A stretch of 64,000 bases of DNA, from NCBI RefSeq assembly GCF_036346105.1, contig NZ_CP107811.1, positions 2,734,501-2,798,500 of the forward strand, in the 5' to 3' direction. Each line of letters starts with the position of its first letter. Within the stretch, counting starts at the first letter, position 1. Both the position numbers and the translations under genes were made by a program. The notes under the pieces were generated by a model. That model saw nothing but the letters and a program-made list of their open reading frames with translations, did not search any database and was not told the origin of the DNA. Positions 61,584 to 64,000 of this stretch are shown here, one piece after another. The DNA is from Streptomyces sp. NBC_00539. Lineage in GTDB: Bacteria; Actinomycetota; Actinomycetes; Streptomycetales; Streptomycetaceae.

Positions 61584-61602
61584 AGCATATCTACGCGCGT
61601 AG
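61584..61602 (-). promoter_or_regulatory. deoC promoter: -10 box and operator CTACGCGCGTAG
   Basis: The operator (61591-61602) directly adjoins the -10 TATGCT (61589-61584 on the minus strand), so bound protein would block the promoter. It is identical to the pnp element. Confidence 0.7.
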
Positions 61603-61879
61603 CGACATGTCACCCCCCGCCGGTGCACATCTGTGCGCGGCCTCCCGCATCCGGGCACGGCGGGCGTCCGGCCGCAGACCACCCTGCGGACCGCTGACCT
61701 CCGCTTTTGCTGTTACACGGCACGGACACAAACCCCACCGTCCGGTCGCACAAGATCCGTAAATTTCTCTTCAGCAGCCCGCCAGACCTCACCGGATGAA
61801 AGCCTCGGCAGAGAACCCGTAGAGAAAAAGGGGCATGCGACTCTCCCACCTTCCCGCGACAATGCTTCCTGGAGTCGTT
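61603..61879. other. Intergenic region between deoC and the surface-protein gene
   Basis: About 280 bases with no convincing gene. It is richer in A+T than its surroundings (61740-61835) and holds the divergent promoter for the 61880 gene, preceded by AGAGAAAAAGGGG. Confidence 0.45.
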
Positions 61880-62884
61880 ATGCGTTCCGCCCTCCGCACC
61901 TCGATCGTCACCGCCGCCCTCGCCGGCGCCCTGCTCGCGCCGGCCGCGACGGCGCTCGCCGCGCCCGCCCCGCAGACCACCGCCGGGGCCGCGGCAACCG
62001 GATCGGTGTCGGACGACGACCGCTACGCGGGCGAGCCGGTCTACATCGGCGAGGGCCTCGTCGCGGTGCTGCGCAACAAGGCCGAGGGCCCCGAGGCCTG
62101 GATCCGCGCCGTGGGCCCGGACTGGAAGCCGGGCGACGACTACATGGTCCGCGTGGTGGCGGTGGTGGACCGCACGCACCCGGCCCTGACGGCCGACGGG
62201 CTGCAGCTCAAGCTCACCAAGGCGGACACGGCCGCCCCGGTGCTCGTCGTCACCACGGACGGGGTGGCCAAGTCCTACCCGCTGCCGAAGGGCAGGACCG
62301 GCCCGGTGTGCGGGACCGAGGCCAAGCAGGTCGCCCTCGGCGGGGCCTTGCTCGCCGACGTGTCGATGTCCACCGCGGGCCCGGAGGTCACCATCCGGAC
62401 GGACGTCACCGACAACTGGCGCCACCTGGACCGCACCTTCCCCGCGCTGCCCGCGTCCGACGGCATCATCGCCCGCATCGTCAACCCGAGCGGCGCCGCG
62501 CCCACCTTCGAGTGGAAGGCCCAGGGCGGTGACACGCCGCTCGGCCACACCTCCTTCCCGGCCCTGCCCAAGGGCTGCAAGCCGGACTACAAGGTCACGG
62601 AGGACCGGGGCGCCGACGAGCCCGCTCCGAAGCCCACCCCGTCCACCACCGCCACGGCCGCCGCCAAGCCGGCCACCCCGGTCAGCGTCAAGCCGGTGGC
62701 CGACGTGAAGCCGCAGACGGGTGCGCAGACCTCCGTCGTGCCCCAGGGCGGGGTCGCCGCCGGGGCCGAGATCGCCGCCGAGGACACCGGCAGCACCACC
62801 ACGGCGGCCCTCGGCGCCGGGCTGGCAGCCGTCCTGGCCGCGATCGGGGCCGCCTTCCTGATCCGCCGCCGCGCCCAGCGCTGA
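61880..62884 (+). CDS. Secreted surface protein with C-terminal membrane anchor
   Basis: A 334-residue exported protein: signal peptide (1-27, ending ALA), an outer domain (about 40-240) with two cysteines (GPVCGTE and KGCKPDY) probably paired, a Pro/Thr/Ala/Lys linker (244-285), and a C-terminal TG-hydrophobic-RRRAQR tail. The expected sortase motif reads AEDTG (300-304), not LPxTG or LAxTG, so sortase anchoring is doubtful. It is directly upstream of a class F sortase gene. The start is ATG 61880 with GGAG upstream. Confidence 0.8.
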   Translation: MRSALRTSIVTAALAGALLAPAATALAAPAPQTTAGAAATGSVSDDDRYAGEPVYIGEGLVAVLRNKAEGPEAWIRAVGPDWKPGDDYMVRVVAVVDRTHPALTADGLQLKLTKADTAAPVLVVTTDGVAKSYPLPKGRTGPVCGTEAKQVALGGALLADVSMSTAGPEVTIRTDVTDNWRHLDRTFPALPASDGIIARIVNPSGAAPTFEWKAQGGDTPLGHTSFPALPKGCKPDYKVTEDRGADEPAPKPTPSTTATAAAKPATPVSVKPVADVKPQTGAQTSVVPQGGVAAGAEIAAEDTGSTTTAALGAGLAAVLAAIGAAFLIRRRAQR

Positions 62885-62915
62885 CGCGCACGGCACGTCC
62901 CTCCTCGTCCTGCCT

Positions 62916-62945
62916 CCGGCGGGCCACCTCGCGGTGGCCCGCCGG
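62916..62945. terminator. 13-bp hairpin between the surface protein and sortase genes
   Basis: CCGGCGGGCCACC (62916-62928) pairs with GGTGGCCCGCCGG (62933-62945), loop TCGC. It may terminate or attenuate read-through into the sortase gene. Confidence 0.65.
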
Positions 62946-62966
62946 CCCTCGTTTCCCGGAGCCCCC

Positions 62967-63572
62967 ATGACCCGCCGCGTCCGCCCGCTCCTGGCCGCCG
63001 CGCTCCTCGCCGCCGCCCTGACCGGCTGCGGCGGCGCCACCACCGCCGCTTCCGTCCCCGCCGCGCCGCCCGCCGTCACCCCCACGACCGCTCCCGCCGC
63101 TCCGGCGACGGCCGCACCCCTGCCCGCCTCCACGCCCGTACGCGTACGCATCCCCTCCGCCGGGGTGGACGCCTCCCCCGTGCTGCGGCTGGGCCTCGCC
63201 GCCGACGGCACCGTCGAGGTGCCCCCGGTCTCCGACGGGGACAAGATCGGCTGGTACACCAAGGGCGTCACCCCCGGCGAAACCGGTCCGGCCGTGCTGA
63301 TCGGGCACTTCGACACGGCCCGCGGGCCCGGCGTGCTCAAGGACGTCTCGCGCGTCCGCACCGGCGACGAGGTCAGCGTCACCCGGGCCGACGGCAGCAC
63401 CGCGGTCTTCCGGGTGCGCGAACTGGAACAGGTGGACAAGAAGACGTTCCCCACCGCCAAGGTGTACGGGGACACCACCCGCCCGGAGCTGCGCGTCATC
63501 ACCTGCGGCGGCGAGCTCACCGACGGCCACCGGCCCGACAACATCATCCTGTACGCCGATCTCGTCGGCTGA
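62967..63572 (+). CDS. Class F sortase
   Basis: A 201-residue sortase with a lipoprotein-like N terminus (LLAAALLAAALTGCGG), an Ala/Pro/Thr linker and a catalytic domain from ~60. The triad is visible: His in LIGHFDT, Cys in VITCGGELTD, and Arg ten residues later in GHRPDNIIL. By family, sortases cleave LPxTG-like signals and join proteins to the cell wall; class F (actinobacterial) substrates are poorly defined. The neighbouring 61880 protein is a natural candidate, although it lacks a canonical motif. ATG 62967 with GGAG upstream. Confidence 0.88.
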   Translation: MTRRVRPLLAAALLAAALTGCGGATTAASVPAAPPAVTPTTAPAAPATAAPLPASTPVRVRIPSAGVDASPVLRLGLAADGTVEVPPVSDGDKIGWYTKGVTPGETGPAVLIGHFDTARGPGVLKDVSRVRTGDEVSVTRADGSTAVFRVRELEQVDKKTFPTAKVYGDTTRPELRVITCGGELTDGHRPDNIILYADLVG

Positions 63573-63597
63573 GACGGCGTGAGGCAGAATCGGGCGC

Positions 63598-64000
63598 ATG
63601 AGCAGCCAGCAGCCCGCCGACGGTCCGGTCTACGCCGATCGCGTCTACCGCTCGTCCCCGGCCGTCGTGACCGGGGTACTGACCCTCGCGCTGATCGTGT
63701 GGCTGTGCGGGGACGCCGTCGTGTTCGGGGACGGCAGCACGCGCTGGATCGGCCTGGCCGTCGCGCTGTGCGCCGTGCCGCTGACCGTCGCGTTCACCAT
63801 CCGGCCGGCCGTCTTCGCCAACGACGACCGGATGCGGGTCCGCAACCCCTTCCGGGTCATCGAGCTGCCCTGGGCCTCCGTGGACGTGGTGCGCGCCGGG
63901 TACTCGGCGGAGGTACTGGCCGAGGGCGAGAAGTACCAGCTGTGGTCGGTCCCGGTGTCCCTGCGGGAGCGCAAGAAGGCGCAGCGCCGGCAGGGCCGGG
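63598..64000 (+). CDS. PH-domain-like membrane protein (3' partial)
   Basis: The first 134 codons of a protein leaving the window. Two transmembrane helices (SPAVVTGVLTLALIVWLCG and WIGLAVALCAVPLTVAFTI) precede a bacterial PH-like domain (VFANDDRMRVRNPFRVIELPWASVDVVRAGYSAEVLAEG, YQLWSVPVSLRERKKAQR). The ATG at 63598 is preceded by CAGAAT (63585-63590) 7 bases upstream, so probably leaderless. Function of such proteins is unknown. Confidence 0.8.
   Translation, partial: MSSQQPADGPVYADRVYRSSPAVVTGVLTLALIVWLCGDAVVFGDGSTRWIGLAVALCAVPLTVAFTIRPAVFANDDRMRVRNPFRVIELPWASVDVVRAGYSAEVLAEGEKYQLWSVPVSLRERKKAQRRQGR

Noticed and set aside
61880-62884. LPxTG/LAxTG cell-wall-anchored protein
   Set aside because: The motif position reads AEDTG; without Leu it cannot be called canonical, so only membrane anchoring is stated.

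Overview
The window is about 72% G+C and has the codon bias, dense gene packing and gene repertoire of a Streptomyces chromosome core (mycothiol enzyme Mca, SigE-type sigma factors, acyl-CoA carboxylase with an epsilon subunit, AfsQ1/AfsQ2-SigQ, many leaderless genes). I recognise no biosynthetic gene cluster, CRISPR array, rRNA or tRNA. The first gene and the last gene run off the window.

Layout. 1-4.4 kb: D-amino-acid deaminase fragment and N-acyl-D-amino-acid deacylase (probably one operon), a YdcF/SanA-type membrane protein, a small protein and an F420/FMN split-barrel protein. 4.6-12.7 kb: AlaA-like aminotransferase, a small Streptomyces-type protein, two membrane/secreted hypotheticals, PEP carboxykinase (pckG), a hemolysin III-type membrane protein and a YyaL-type thioredoxin-fold protein. 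12.8-17.6 kb is the most accessory-looking part: a frameshifted large serine recombinase diverging from a 1075-residue STAND (NB-ARC + TPR) ATPase with a hydrophobic N-terminal module. 17.6-30.4 kb: Mca, GreA, a DrrAB-type ABC exporter, catabolic threonine ammonia-lyase, MarR regulator, a minimal sigma-like protein with a small membrane partner, MetB, MsrA, and a zinc alcohol dehydrogenase divergent from an MmyB-type regulator. 30.4-40 kb: MacB-type ABC pair, L,D-transpeptidase, a small LADTG protein, HutH, a GAF-GGDEF protein, enoyl-CoA hydratase and a class III adenylate cyclase. 40-46.6 kb is a biotin/propionyl-CoA carboxylase block: BirA, PccB, epsilon subunit, Maf and AccA2. 46.7-52.6 kb: DeoR regulator, LpdA-like quinone reductase, gamma-glutamylcyclotransferase-like protein, purine nucleoside phosphorylase and phosphosugar mutase. 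52.7-56.4 kb: the AfsQ signalling locus (lipoprotein, AfsQ2, AfsQ1, divergent SigQ) with a perfect AfsQ1 box. 56.4-64 kb: repeat-rich spacer, uridine-kinase-like protein, small secreted protein, deoC operon with two aldehyde dehydrogenase ORFs, a C-terminally anchored surface protein, a class F sortase and the start of a PH-domain membrane protein.

How parts connect. Purine nucleoside phosphorylase, phosphosugar mutase and deoC with its aldehyde dehydrogenases form a deoxynucleoside breakdown route (phosphorolysis, pentose phosphate isomerisation, aldolase cleavage, acetaldehyde oxidation). The pnp and deoC promoters, 11.5 kb apart, carry the same palindrome CTACGCGCGTAG, so I propose a shared repressor. 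BirA, PccB, the epsilon subunit and AccA2 together make and biotinylate an acyl-CoA carboxylase. About sixteen genes have a -10-like hexamer 6-7 bases before the start codon and no Shine-Dalgarno, so they look leaderless; I used this to choose several starts.

The best candidates for something under-described are the STAND ATPase next to the broken recombinase, the two-gene (split ALDH16-like) aldehyde dehydrogenase in the deoC operon, the shared nucleoside operator, and several perfect palindromes sitting in promoters. All functions come from reading sequence and from family knowledge; no search was run.
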